Shown piece after piece: positions 45,042 through 55,260 of a DNA stretch of 64,000 nt. The notes below the pieces were generated by a model. That model was not told the DNA's origin. It made no database searches and worked only from the letters and a program-made list of their open reading frames with translations. The stretch is from Deroplatys truncata (lineage: Eukaryota > Arthropoda > Insecta > Mantodea > Mantidae). A program made the translations under genes and the position numbers. Location: positions 494,812,190 through 494,876,189 of the forward strand of contig CM060990.1 in the NCBI GenBank assembly GCA_030765065.1. Reading direction: 5' to 3'. The stretch's first letter is position 1. The number at the start of each line of letters is the position of its first letter.

Positions 45042-45191
45042 ATGCCTATAGATTTTAGAAGAAGTCAACGACGTCGAGGATATAATAATGGAATGATTCG
45101 ACGCACACTTCATGCTCTGCCCTTGACGCCCATCGGGTTAACATCACGCAATTGGCAGTTCCTTCAAGCATTGGGCTTCAGAATCCTATAA
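45042..45191 (+). CDS. Small basic Polinton ORF (copy A)
   Basis: About 49 codons from the ATG at 45042: an Arg-rich start (RRSQRRRGYNNG) and an ending GLTSRNWQFLQALGFRIL. From memory, small basic ORFs ending in 'L....FL.SLG..' lie between penton and major capsid genes in arthropod Polintons. The function is unknown to me. The frame continues from the penton remnant, so the true start is uncertain. Confidence 0.4.
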   Translation: MPIDFRRSQRRRGYNNGMIRRTLHALPLTPIGLTSRNWQFLQALGFRIL

Positions 45192-45229
45192 TCATGGGCA
45201 TCTTCAATGTTACCGGGACATTGCTTTCG

Positions 45230-46045
45230 CAATGACCCCGAGATTCGATGAGAAGATCACTAAAGAAGAGGAACATGTGTTTTTTGCCGTATAATACATC
45301 AGCTCTGGACGCTAACAACGAGATTAGAATCCCTTGTCAAGCGGAGCATTTATATACTTTACCTATTTGAAGTTGTCTATACATCAATGCAAGTATTACT
45401 AAATCTAATGGAACAGCTACTACTACTACAAAGCTTATGTACAATTGACAGTCGGTGCTGGTGCTGATTCAATCCAAGGGTTCTAAAAACTGTATTATAC
45501 CGTCTCAGGGTGAAGAGAATGCTGCTGTTAAAACTGTACTAATCGAGTGGAGAAGGCCGGTGATTCGGCTTTCTGATGCTGAGATCCTCAAGACAGTTAA
45601 GCTGGATAACACTCTAATTCACCCATTTAGGACTACGGATCTGCATACTCAAGCTGCTGTGTCGCAAACTAAATCATTCACCTGGAATGTCGCCACCACA
45701 TCAAAAATGGAGAAGCCGAAATTTGTCATTTCGGGCGCTCAGACTATAAGATCGAGTAATGTATCTAAAGACTGTTCCCTTTTTTGATCACTGTAACATA
45801 ACTAATTTGAGACTTTATCTTAATAGTGAATGTTATCCCTAACATGACATGAATTTGGACTTTGGAAACTCGAGATTTGCATCATTGCATGACATGTACT
45901 TAAGCTCTTATTATGAAAAAGAGAATTATCCTTTATTGAAGAGAAAAGATTTTCTTAATTTTGCTTCTATATTTGTTATACTTTGCTCGCATCAACCACA
46001 GGAAGTTGTAAATGGTGCCTGTTAACATTAGAATAGAAATTCAAG
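45230..46045 (+). pseudogene. Major capsid protein (double jelly-roll type), frameshifted (copy A)
   Basis: The trace starts around 45230 (DEKITKEEEHVF), then PYNTSALDANNEIRIPCQA and LYTLP, a typical N-terminus of arthropod Polinton major capsid proteins. The open piece 45455-45787 has VLIEWRRPVIRLSDAE and WNVATTSKMEKPKFVISGAQT. After more shifts come LRLYLNSE and NSRFASLHDMY (45810-45900), then YPLLKRKDFLNFASIFV near 45931. Length and order agree with the hexon-like capsid protein. At least four frame breaks make it non-functional. Confidence 0.78.
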
Positions 46046-46099
46046 CTAGCGCAAATATTCATGCACAGACCGCATTGTGTTGTTTGATAATTCACGATA

Positions 46100-46300
46100 A
46101 AGTATTTACATACAAGCCTCTGACTCATGTGATGCAGCTTTTATTTTAAACTAATCATTGTAAGGATTTATTTTTCATTAGTGGTATAAGGATTTTTAAT
46201 GAATAAAATCACTGTGTAAAAGCATACTTTGATTCTTTTATTTCTATTATTTATCATGCATTTGCATCACTTTCTTCCCCCAACTCCACGTTCCAACATA
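46100..46300. other. 3' junction of convergent copy A genes
   Basis: This AT-rich block is shared with copy C at 5785-5990. A plus-strand AATAAA near 46203 could serve the capsid gene, and TTTATT words near 46237 could give minus-strand polyadenylation for the right-end gene. Confidence 0.45.
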
Positions 46301-46797
46301 TTACATTACATTTGCAACAGGCAGGTTACCTAAATGGTAATCTATAAACGATTCAAGTCTTTTTAGCCTGCAAATTTCATCGCTATTTAAAAATATTTCA
46401 CAATCATTTAAATTAGTGTTCAAAAATTTTATTTCTGTCTCATGCATATAAGCAACAATATTATAAGAGAAAACAGTATTTTCACAATATTCCACACGCG
46501 GACACTTTCTCGATTGGAGGAATGCTTTGAATGTAGGCAGACTCTCTTGAATTATCTCCCAGTCTTGAATTGTCATGTATACAAATTTGTCTGTGTTTTT
46601 CACTAAAAGCACTGGAAGATCGTAGAAGAATCCTATCTTAATGCTGTGCCTTTTCGAGATGTAGTCGTCTCGGCGACCGTTTCTTACCGACATGTTCCCT
46701 GGGTGTCTCGATGTTGCTTATTATATCCTCCAACAGCGTCAGCCTCCTTTGCAGGTCTGCAAAGCTGTTCCTCTTCTTCTTCCCCTTATTGCACCGC
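46301..46797 (-). pseudogene. Last exon of the copy A right-end gene, one extra base
   Basis: It starts after an acceptor TTTCAG (46803-46798) and ends at a stop near 46301. Segments: SFADLQRRLTLLEDIISNIE (a possible short coiled coil), then after a one-base insertion near 46695 YISKRHSIKIGFFYDLPVLL, QESLPTFKAFLQSRKCPRVE and FLNTNLNDCEIFLNSDE. Copy C has the matching stretch without the insertion. The product is unknown; no catalytic motif, membrane segment or Cys pattern is seen. It belongs to the terminal gene read inward from the right terminal repeat. Confidence 0.6.
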
Positions 46798-47110
46798 CTG
46801 AAACATTACACAATGAGTCTTAGAAAGCGTGCCTTGGGAAGTGAAGGTAGCCCGAAAAGAATTACATGTTTTTGTTTGTGCACTTAAAATGAAACATAAA
46901 GATTTGTATAAAATTCGGATATTGCTCGTTATTTCATTGCGCTAGATATAACTAAATTCAAAGCATGTGATATTGTTTTTTTCACAAATTCTATAACGTA
47001 TATCTTTTGTATCTTTATATGTATTATTAATGAGTCAGTTGTTTTATTTATGATTTTTTCATGTTAAAATAGGGGAACATTCAATACTTAAGTTTGATAT
47101 TTCTACATAC
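46798..47110 (-). other. Intron 2 of the copy A right-end gene
   Basis: It is bounded by GTATGT (47110) and TTTCAG (46798) on the minus strand. AT-rich, with no coding content. Confidence 0.45.
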
Positions 47111-47416
47111 CTTCTCTGTAGGTATAAAAGACAATTTACATGTCTTAAATTTCCCCATCTCCACCATACCATTATACTGAAGGTATACTTTGCCTGGTAT
47201 TTCTGCAATCTCTTGATCAGTTAACGAATTATAGCGCTCTGGCAAGAACATTTGGCAGGTCCTCCAGCGAAGATATGATCCTGGTACCGTATCTTGTTTG
47301 AGCTCTCTTTAAGGACTTTATCTCGTGGTTAAGACCTATTTCGAGATCTTGAATTCGTGGAGTCGGTAGGAAACTACGCTCTTCAACCATCTTGTTAAGT
47401 CTATCTGCTAAACAAT
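47111..47416 (-). pseudogene. Exon 2 of the copy A right-end gene, one frameshift
   Basis: It starts after the acceptor TTACAG (47422-47417) in phase 1, so the seven-base leader ATGCAAG (47806-47800) joins it in frame and gives MQD-CLADRLNKMVEERSF. After about 63 codons a frame change near 47250 leads to FLPERYNSLT and MGKFKTCKLSFIP, the part shared with the foldback exon fragments. It ends at AAG-GTATGT. The product is unrecognised; the charged N-terminal half is mostly helical in character. Confidence 0.6.
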
Positions 47417-47799
47417 CTGTAACAGTCATTGATATTAATTTTTATTTTCACTACATTATTCAAGTTGAATGACAAGTTACACATTTCTTTATATTAGAAC
47501 TAAAGTGTGTGTTGTGCTACATCACCAAATGTTTTGTAAGTATGCTTATGAATGTGTAGAGAAACAAATAATGAGTGGAGAAAATCGTATGAATGTTTAT
47601 GCAAGAAAAATGTATATCGAAAATCCCTGTGAGCTGTAAAAGAATGTGTAGAGAACTCCATGTGAGTGTAAAGCTCAGCTTAAAAATATATGATTCTCTT
47701 GCAACGAGTCGTCTTTCATGTACTGTATCGTTTAAACAAAAATAAATGCATTGTAAAACCTGCAGTGATTTTTGTATAGTTATCTAAAAACTCACTCAC
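47417..47799 (-). other. Intron 1 of the copy A right-end gene with minisatellite traces
   Basis: Between the leader exon donor GTGAGTGAG and the TTACAG acceptor. On the minus strand it contains ACATTCATACGATTTTCTCC- and ACATTC-like words (near 47560-47660) like those of the minisatellite in intron 1 of the copy B polymerase gene, so homology extends past the leader exon. Confidence 0.5.
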
Positions 47800-47806
47800 C
47801 TTGCAT
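47800..47806 (-). CDS. Leader mini-exon ATGCAAG (copy A right end)
   Basis: ATGCAAG followed by GTGAGTGAG on the minus strand is identical to 55261-55276 in copy B. It codes Met-Gln and the first base of the next codon. It lies about 140 bases downstream of the TATA box at 47951-47943. Confidence 0.65.
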
Positions 47807-47939
47807 TGTTTCCTCTTGAATGCTGTACATGTAGATGGGCTGCACCTCTTCTTAAATTAAAAAACCTCACGTTTTTTTACGTTCCTAAAATTTAAGTGTA
47901 GAGTTAATGAGCTCACAACGTTTCTAACAGGCTCGGGTA

Positions 47940-48075
47940 TCTGTTTATATAGCGATCTAAACCCCTCCAGGCGATATCAACACATCGTCATGGTGGGGTG
48001 GGGGATGTATACACGTCACGTGATTATTACAGCCAATGACATCATCGCCTGTTGCGCATGCGCAGAGGCTCTCGC
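47940..48075 (-). promoter_or_regulatory. Polinton terminal promoter (copy A right end)
   Basis: The minus strand has TATATAAAC (47951-47943). Upstream lie a CCCCAC-rich stretch, the palindrome TCACGTGA near 48018, a TGATGTCATTGG word near 48038 and TGCGCATGCGCA near 48053. These are in the same order as the promoter of copy B at 54950-55150. CACGTG and TGCGCATGCGCA match the known E-box and NRF-1 consensus sites; binding is inferred. Confidence 0.65.
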
Positions 48076-48289
48076 CACTTCTATCCCTACTTGATTCAAT
48101 CCCCCCTCTCTAACGCACTCTCTCTCTCTCTCAGAGTACCTCCATATTGTGTTTACGCAAGCTATAAAAATGTGTTGTGATGAGTCATGTGAGGATGGTA
48201 GCCTGAAAAGAATTACATTTTGCTAGGTTACAGTGAAATGAGACGAAGATTTTTGAATTCTGTAAAGATAATAATTTCCAATGACATGT

Positions 48290-48725
48290 GTGTACGTGTA
48301 CTGCTGTATGTATCTAAGCTTGTAGGCTCATGCGCTCGTGTGTATGTGTGAGTGTGCAAGTGTGTAAGTGTAACGGTGTATGTATGTATGTACGTGAGTG
48401 CATGTGGGTGTATGTGTGTATGTATGCGTGTGTGTGCGTGCATGTATGTGTGTGAGTGTAAGCGCGCTGGTGTATGTATGTATTTGTTTGTATACGTATG
48501 AGGTGTGTGAATGTCTGTGTGCATGTATGTGGCTGGTTGTGTATGTGAGTGAGTGTGTGCATGTGTGTATGCGCTTGCATGTGTGTATATGTGGGTGGGT
48601 GTGTGCTCGGTGTTGGTGTGTGTAAGTGAACAGGTATATGTGCGTGTATGCGAGTGTGTATGTGCATGTGTGTGTGTGCGTAAGTGTACTGGTGTGTGTT
48701 GATGTATGTGCAAGTGTTCGTGTAT
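48290..48725 (+). repeat. TG/TGTA-rich microsatellite region
   Basis: About 430 bases of TGTGTGTA, TGTATGTA and GTGAGTG words. Long open frames on both strands (up to 173 codons, reading His/Thr or Val/Cys) come from the repeat and are not genes. A shorter equivalent lies in copy C at 7860-7930. Confidence 0.85.
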
Positions 48726-48829
48726 ATGTGAACGATTGGATGTGCGCAAGTCGAGAAGAAAGAAAGGGATAGATAGAAAGAAAAAGAGAGAAGAAGAAAG
48801 AATGGTGTCTAGGCATCGGGATATCTAAG

Positions 48830-49510
48830 TATGCATCAGGGTTTAATATAAATAATTATATTTGTTAAATGCAATTTTAATCCGACCGCCCCTGCTTCAA
48901 TAATTTAATAGTTATTATAGCGTTTCGTTGGGTAAGATTCGAACTAAGGGCCTCCGGGTTCCTAAGAATACAGCTCGTTAAACATTGTAATGTCATATAA
49001 ATTAAATTATATTTGTTAAACACGTTTTAATCTGCTCACCCATACTCCCATAGTTTAATATTTATTAAGCATTAGAGTTTCGCTGGGTAAGATTCGAGCT
49101 AGGACCCTCTGAACACCCTTTCATTAATCAGTGTAATGATATAATAATGTTTTACCTTAGCAGAGTATCAACTTGGATGCCTAAGTATACACCGGTGTTT
49201 AATATAAATAATTATATTTGTTAAATACATTTTAATCTGACTTTGCATAGTGTATATACCGGTGTTTAATATAAATAATTATATTTGTTAAATACATTTT
49301 AATCTGACCTTGCATAGTTTAATAGTTATTACGCATTAGAGTTGCGCTGGGTAAGATTCGATCTAGAACCCTCTGAACACCCTTTCATTAATTAGGGCAA
49401 TGCTATAATAATATCAATCATCAATTTCTCATTAGCAATAAACGTTTCATTGCAGTAAGAATCGAACACCGATCTATGGATACCCACGCAGAAGTTTAAT
49501 GCATGTAATG
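48830..49510. repeat. Tandem array with B-box-like words (copy A right terminal repeat)
   Basis: GGTAAGATTCGA-type words lie near 48932, 49086, 49351 and 49454 within units of roughly 130-260 bases that also share TTAATATAAATAATTATATTTGTTAAA. The array matches 54040-54880 in reverse complement and 8030-8490 directly. Confidence 0.8.
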
Positions 49511-50345
49511 AAATATATATTAAGCGCTTTTTCGGAGTCGCTGCTTGAAATGAGCCAAACAGAATGTTTGTTAACTATGCTCGGGTATATTCGTAGGATC
49601 TCGTAAAACATCGGAGAGAACAGCCCCTCAAGACAAAAATCATGATGACCGACTCTGGCGCTGCTAAAGTGTTTACGTATAGCAAGTAAACAGACTTCGC
49701 TCTCTTTCACGCGGACAAGGACAGGGCGCGTTCTAAAGAAGGCTTGCCCCGGACAATAGAAAGAGAATACAATAGAACTTGTTTCTTTGTTAACGGGCTT
49801 CAGGTTCCCTTTTGTCACGACCCTAATTTATCATTGCCTTTGTTCATTTTGACAGCTGAAAGTCAAGCATTTTAAAAGCTAGTGGGAGGGGAAATGCCAG
49901 GTGGTCTTTCTAAAGAAGGCTTGCCCCGGACAATAGAAAGGAACACAATAGAATCTGTTCCTTTGTCCAACATGCTCTTGTTCATTTTGACAGTGATGGA
50001 TAGCCTCTTGGGCGGGCTGCCGCAGGTGCAGAAGTGGTCGGATGTGGAATGGGTAGGAAAACATCTCGCCTTTGTTACAGAAGCGTAAAATTTACGACCC
50101 CCTTTGTTCGCTTTGACAGGTGATGGATACTCTTAATTGCTTAACTGTCAAGCTTCCATTGTACTCAACAAGATTTATGACCCTCAGCTGCAACTGGAAG
50201 TCCCAAGGAGCTGGGGGTGGGGTAGTATAGGGTAGGTAGCTCATTTGCATATGAATAGACATTCTTGCATATTAAATGTGCCAGCTCTGTCATTTCTATA
50301 CTACTGACTTAGGGGGGTTTTCCACTAAGACCCCTCCTCGAATAC
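49511..50345. repeat. Outer part of the copy A terminal repeat
   Basis: Matches 52900-54030 in reverse complement, for example ATACCCGAGC/GCTCGGGTAT, the 'GCCCCGGACAATAGAAAG' words present twice (49744 and 49922), and GCTCATTTGCATATGAATAG (50240; inverted at 52939). The sequence diverges beyond the last block. Coding-looking frames inside are repeat-derived. Confidence 0.75.
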
Positions 50346-50845
50346 TTTACAAGCGATCTATACTCTTGTCTTTTTGTTGTTAAAGTTCTTGAATGATGCG
50401 GTTCTTTGTTTACAGTTTCTTTAACGATTCCCTAACACCTATAAACGTTTCCCTACTTTCCCCCGTATAAACGTATACTCTACTAGAACTCTGATTATCC
50501 TAGCTCTTTTCCTCGTATTCCCTATGTCACCTATATAAGCACATTCCACCTTTAACATTCGTTTATCTTAGAGCCTTCCCTCGTATTCCCTATCTCTCCA
50601 GTATAATCCTATATTCCCCCTCCTTCAGCATCTGTTCTGCCTAGCACCTCGCCGCATATTCCCTATCTCTCTCATATAAACGCATTTTCCTCCTTCTTCC
50701 ACTGTCTAGCCTAGCATCAGTCCCCGTATTCCCTATCTCTCCCATATAAACGCATTTTCCTCCGTGACCCGCCGCATCTAGCCTCGTTTTCCCTATCCTT
50801 TCCCATATAAACGCAAAAAAATGCGCCAGATCTTTTCTAATGTAC
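50346..50845 (+). repeat. Array of about 70-base TATAAACG monomers (copy A side)
   Basis: Repeated CATATAAACGCATTTTCCTCC, CTAGCCTAGCA and TCGTATTCCCTATCTCTC words. It is the same monomer family and order as at 14161-14770, again directly outside GGGGTTTTCCACTAAG. The end (AACGCAAAAAAATGCGCCAG) matches the outer end of the foldback right arm. Confidence 0.75.
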
Positions 50846-50865
50846 CTACTTATAGCAAAACGTTG

Positions 50866-51531
50866 TGTGTAGTGACGAATCACGGTACACAATGTGGCGA
50901 TCCGATGGCAAGGTGTGGGTATGGCGAATGCCCGGTGAACGTCATCTGCCAGCGTGTGTAGTGCCAACAGTGAAATTCGGAGGTGGTGCTGTTATGGTGT
51001 GGTCGTGTTTTTCCTGGAGGGGGCTTGCACCCCTTATTGTTTTGCGTGTCACGATCACAGCGTAGACCTACATTGATATTTAAAGCACCTTCTTGCTTCC
51101 CACTGTTGAAGAGCAATTCGAGGATGGCAATTGCATCTTTGAACACGATCGAGCACCTGCTCATACTGCACGGGCTGTGACGGAGTGGTTACACGACAAT
51201 AACATCCCCGTAATGGACTGGCCTGCACAGAGTCCTGACTTGAAACCTATAGAACACCTTTGGGATTTTTAGGAACGCCGACTTCGTGCCAGGCCTCATT
51301 GACCTACATCGATACCTCTCCTCAGTTCCGCACTCCGTGAAGAATGGGCTGCTATTCCCCAAGAAACCTTCCAGCATCTGATTGAAGGTATGCATACGAG
51401 AGTGAACGCTATCATCAAGACTAAGGGTGGGCCAACACCATGTTGACTTCCAGCATTAATGATGGAGGGCGCCACGAAATTGTAGGTCATTTTCAGCCGG
51501 GTGTCCGGATACTTTTGATCACGTAGTGCAC
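50866..51531 (+). pseudogene. Tc1-like transposase, 5'-truncated and broken, with right TIR
   Basis: Coding traces: VWRMPGERHLPACVVPTVKFGGG, then after breaks FEHDRAPAHTARAVTEWL, MDWPAQSPDLKPIEHLWD, the second and third catalytic segments of Tc1-type DDE transposases. Several stops are present. The right end at about 51494-51531 reads, inverted, CACTACGTGATCAAAAGTATCCGG, a Tc1-family type of TIR. The left end and N-terminal domain are missing; the break follows directly after the TATAAACG array. Confidence 0.82.
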
Positions 51532-51774
51532 ATAAGGAATCACCATCTGATGTCAACATTTTTTTTAACCTTAACGTTTAGTACATCTTTATAGAATGCG
51601 CAACGTACGATGAAAAAATCAAAACAGTGCAATATAACAGCTCATCTTCCAACAGTATATAATAGTCCGAAAATGACCCAAGCTATGCTTAAACCTATTC
51701 ACTCTACTTCATGAGCATAACAAACTGTGACTGTACAACAGTCCTATAGAAATTATTTACCACAATTCTAAGGG
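51532..51774. other. AT-rich spacer, no gene seen
   Basis: Nothing recognisable between the Tc1 end and the SINE-bearing repeat. Confidence 0.4.
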
Positions 51775-52890
51775 TCGCTTGCAAAAACGTCGTTTAGACT
51801 ACGCTTAGCACTAGACGGTGTTTAACACTTTGCAAAAAACTATATTTAGTGTTAAATATTGTCTAAATCGCGTTCATCTTTAGACAATGCATATCAGCTG
51901 CTTTAGGCACTCTTTAACCTAAAACGCCACCATACTTTACATGAGGTGCGGAGCGAGGGCAGAGAAACAAAATGGAAATTATGAGAATTTTTTATGGTTA
52001 CACGATATGAATGTATTTACATTCAGAAAGGAGAAGGATGGTACGACCGTGAATAGTGCCCAAAGACCGTTCCAATTTTTTAGAGCACTATACTTTCAGG
52101 GTATTCAGAACAATATTTAGATAATAAATCCAGATACGCATTTCATACCGAGCGGGATGGCTCAGATGTACACATAGCTGCGACTGTGACCCGCATTCGG
52201 GAGGTCGCGGGTTCGATCCCCGGTGACCGTCCAGTATGACCCATGGAGTGTTTTAGAGGTTATCTCGGGTCGTAACGGGAATGCTGGAGTAGTTTCTTTA
52301 AGCCCGAATTTCATGTCCCTCCATTTCGTTCCATTCGTCACTTCATTCATTGTTTATCCCACTGCTCTCTTTCAGGGTCGGAAGTGTCGGCGACGGTGTT
52401 CCGGTTCAACGTGGTAGGGGAAACGGATGCTTTGTGTGAACTCCTTTCGTCCTTCGGCCTTAGGCTGGCTGCTGGGGTATCCGAAACCCTTTGAGGAGCT
52501 TTGGACCCCCTCTGTGTGGGACGGCGTCTCCAAGCAAGCAAGTCCGTCTTCCGGTAAATCTACTTCTGGAAACTTAGGATCCCTATCGTTGTTGTACCTT
52601 CGCTCCTGGATACGGCCGTCTGGTGTCTCCTCTCACCTCATCCTTCCTCCCGGGTACGCCCTCTCGTGGAGCGTAGGTACAATATCCCCTCTGGATCGGT
52701 GTCGAGTCCCCTCCGTTCAGGAAGATAAGATCAGATACGCATTTCATTAACCACGTGGTCTTACAGATTGTACCCACGTTAAACTATTTAAAACAAATTA
52801 AATTAATGCTTGTGCCACTCGTACGCTGTTTCACTCTTCCTATGTTTTTAATGGTTGTATGAGTAAACTAACATATTAAATAGCATCTAA
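51775..52890 (+). repeat. 1.1 kb repeat with SINE, inverted copy of 22665-23785
   Basis: It starts GGGTCGCTTGCAAAAACG, with TTTAGAC/GTCTAAA and GTGTTAAA-type short repeats in the first 110 bases, and ends near ATTAAATAGCATCTAA. It is aligned over its whole length with the other copy. It borders directly on the outer terminal repeat of Polinton copy B. Confidence 0.8.
52147..52731 (+). mobile_element. tRNA-derived SINE
   Basis: Head at about 52150-52232 with A box TGGCTCAGATG and B box GGTTCGATCCC, then a body of about 500 bases ending near GGAAGATAAGATC. The flanking 15-base duplication AGATACGCATTTCAT is at 52132-52146 and 52732-52746. The same insertion site as the copy at 22828-23413 shows that both descend from one insertion. 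Confidence 0.87.
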
Positions 52891-52899
52891 GTAGGGTAT

Positions 52900-54039
52900 A
52901 AATGATGGTTCACGGCCAGTTAATTTATGCATGGCTATTCATATGCAAATGAGCTCCCCCACCTCCTCCCTCCCCCACCTCCTCCCTCCCCCTCCCCCCG
53001 CTGTGCCTTGGTAGTTTTAGCTGCACCTGCGGTCGTAAATCATGTTGAGTACAATGGAGGCTTGACAGTTAGGTAATTAAGGCTGTCAATCAACTGTCAA
53101 AACGAACAAAGGGGTCATAAATTTAAGGTTCTGTAACAAAGGCGAGATGTTTTTCCTACCCATTCCACATCCGGCCACTTCTGCACCTGGTCAGTTACCC
53201 GCCCCCACTTCCATTGTGTGTGTCGAACACGTGGCATACTCGTTCCACTAGCTTTTAACAAAAGAACAATGCTTGCCCTTCAGCTGTCAAAATGAACAAA
53301 GCCCATGATGAATTAGGGTTGTAACAAAGCCTGACCCTTTCCATTGTGTAAGAGATTCTATTGTGTGTGCCTTTCTATTGTCCGATGCAAGCATTCTTTA
53401 GAAAGACCACCTGGCAACCCAATAACAAAGCCTGACCCTTTCCATTGTGTAAGAGATTCTATTGTCCTTGGCAAGGCTAGTTTAGAAAGACACCTGCAGC
53501 GTTCCCATTGTTTGGCCACCTGCTAGTTTAACAAAAGAATTCGAGGGTTGCTTTATACTCGTTCTGTCCTTGTTTGTGTGAAAGAGAGAGAAACTTGTTT
53601 ACCAACTCTGCGTGACGTCATACTTTAGAAAGACACCTGCTCCATAACAAAGCCTGACCCTTTCCATTGTGTAAGAGATTCTATTGTGTGTGCCTTTCTA
53701 TTGTTCTTGGTAAGGCTAGTTTAGAAAGACACCTGCAGCGTTCCCATTGTTTGGCCACCTGCTAGTTTAACAAAAGAATTCGAGGGTTGCTTTATACTCG
53801 TCCTCTCCTTGTTTGTGTGAAAGAGAGAGAAACTTGTTTACCAACTCTGCGTGACGTCATAGTCGGCCATCATGATTTTGCCTGAGGGAGTTCTCTCCGA
53901 TGTTTTACGACCTCATACGAATATACCCGAGCATAGTTAACAAGCATTCTGTTTCAGCCAACGACTCCGAAAAAGCGTCTAATATACATTTCATTACGTG
54001 CATTAAACCTCTGAGTGATATCCATAGATCGGTGTTCGA
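52900..54039. repeat. Outer part of the copy B left terminal repeat, with internal duplications
   Basis: Inverted relative to 49511-50290. A G/C-skewed run CCCACCTCCTCCCTCCC occurs near 52970. A block AAAGCCTGACCCTTTCCATTGT..GGCTAGTTTAGAAAGACACCTGC is present about three times (53330, 53424, 53647), the last two with about 220-base spacing. Short frames are repeat-derived. Confidence 0.75.
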
Positions 54040-54880
54040 TTCTTACTGTAATCAAAAGTTTATTGCTAATGAGAAATTAATGATTGATATTATTATATCA
54101 TTACCCTAATTAATAAAAAGGCGTTCAGAGAATTCTAGCTAGAGTCTTACCAAGTGAAGCTCTAACGCGCAATAACTATTAAACTATGCAAGACCAGATT
54201 GAAAATGTATTTAACAAATATAATTTAATTTTTTTATACATCATCATCCTAATTAATGAAAGACCGTTCAGAGGACCCTAGTTCGAATCTTACCCTGCAA
54301 ACTCTAATGTGTAACATCTAGTAAATTACGGATGCGTGCTCTAAAAATATATTAAACACATGCGTATACTTAGGTATCCAAGTTGATATTTTCTTAGGGT
54401 AAAACATTATTATATCATTACCCTGATTAAAGCCCGTTCAGAGGTTTCTAGTTCGAGTCTTACCCTGCAAGCTCTATGCCTACTAACTATTAAATTACGG
54501 AAGCGTGCACGATAAGATTAAAAAATGTATTTAACAAATATAATTTAATTTTATACATTACGCTGTTTTAATGAAAGGTATTCTTAGGAACCCAGAAGCC
54601 CATAGTTCGAACCTTACCCAGCGAAACGCCATAATAAATACTAAATTATTGAAGAGTGAACGGGTCAGATTAAAATGTGTTTAACAAATATAATTTAATA
54701 TACACGACATTACAATGTTTAACGAGCTGTATTCTTAGGAACCAGAGGTCCCTAGTTCGAATCCTGCCCTGCGAAACGCTATAATAACTATTAAACTATG
54801 CACGGGCATATTAAAATGTATTTATCAAATATAATTATTTATATTAAACCCCTGTGTATACTTAGATATTCCGATGCCTA
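54040..54880 (+). repeat. Tandem array with B-box-like words (copy B left terminal repeat)
   Basis: About five units of 145-170 bases with AGTTCGAATCTTACCCTGC or close variants near 54288, 54454, 54604 and 54750, plus TTAACAAATATAATTTAAT and TTACCCTAATTAATGAAAG-type blocks. The 'TTCGAATC' core resembles a tRNA T-arm/B box. Mirror image of 48830-49510. Confidence 0.8.
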
Positions 54881-54939
54881 GACACGATTCTTTATTTTCT
54901 TTCTTCTCCCATTCCACCCCCCGACTTCCAGGCGTCACC

Positions 54940-55175
54940 TGAATTGCCCGAGGGCTACTTCTCTCTGCGCATGCGCTGCAAGAGACGATGTCACGTGACG
55001 TGTAACATCTCTCCCCCGCCATGCCAACGCGCGCATGCGCTGAAAGAGATGATGTCATTGGATACAATAATCACGTGACGTGTAACATCTCTCCCCCCGC
55101 CACACCAACGCTTGAAATTCCTGAGGGGCTCTAGGCTCCCTATATAAACCAGCGCTGGCGCATAAGAAAGCCACT
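54940..55175 (+). promoter_or_regulatory. Polinton terminal promoter (copy B left end)
   Basis: TATATAAACC at 55141. Upstream are two tandem units of about 75-80 bases, each with GCGCATGCGCTG, a GATGTCA word, TCACGTGACGTGTAACATCT and CTCCCCCC GCCA. The palindromes match NRF-1 and E-box consensus sites. The likely start of transcription is about 55170, followed by a leader of about 90 bases to the ATG at 55261. Confidence 0.7.
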
Positions 55176-55260
55176 GCGACTTTTAAGTTAAAGTATATTG
55201 ATTCGCTTCATCGAATTTAGTGATATTGTCTTCCAGACTGCATTCATCATCATCTACATA

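Noticed and set aside
48228-48816. Three overlapping minus-strand frames of 117-173 codons, His/Thr/Tyr-rich
   Set aside because: They are created by the TG/TGTA microsatellite; all three frames are open because the repeat lacks stops.
52150-52235. Genuine tRNA gene
   Set aside because: A and B boxes are present, but the head continues into a 500-base body with target duplications and the cloverleaf is imperfect; it is a SINE.
22665-52890. One giant palindrome centred near 37.8 kb
   Set aside because: The foldback arms centre near 30.9 kb and the Polinton ends near 51.9 kb, so the inverted pairs do not share an axis.
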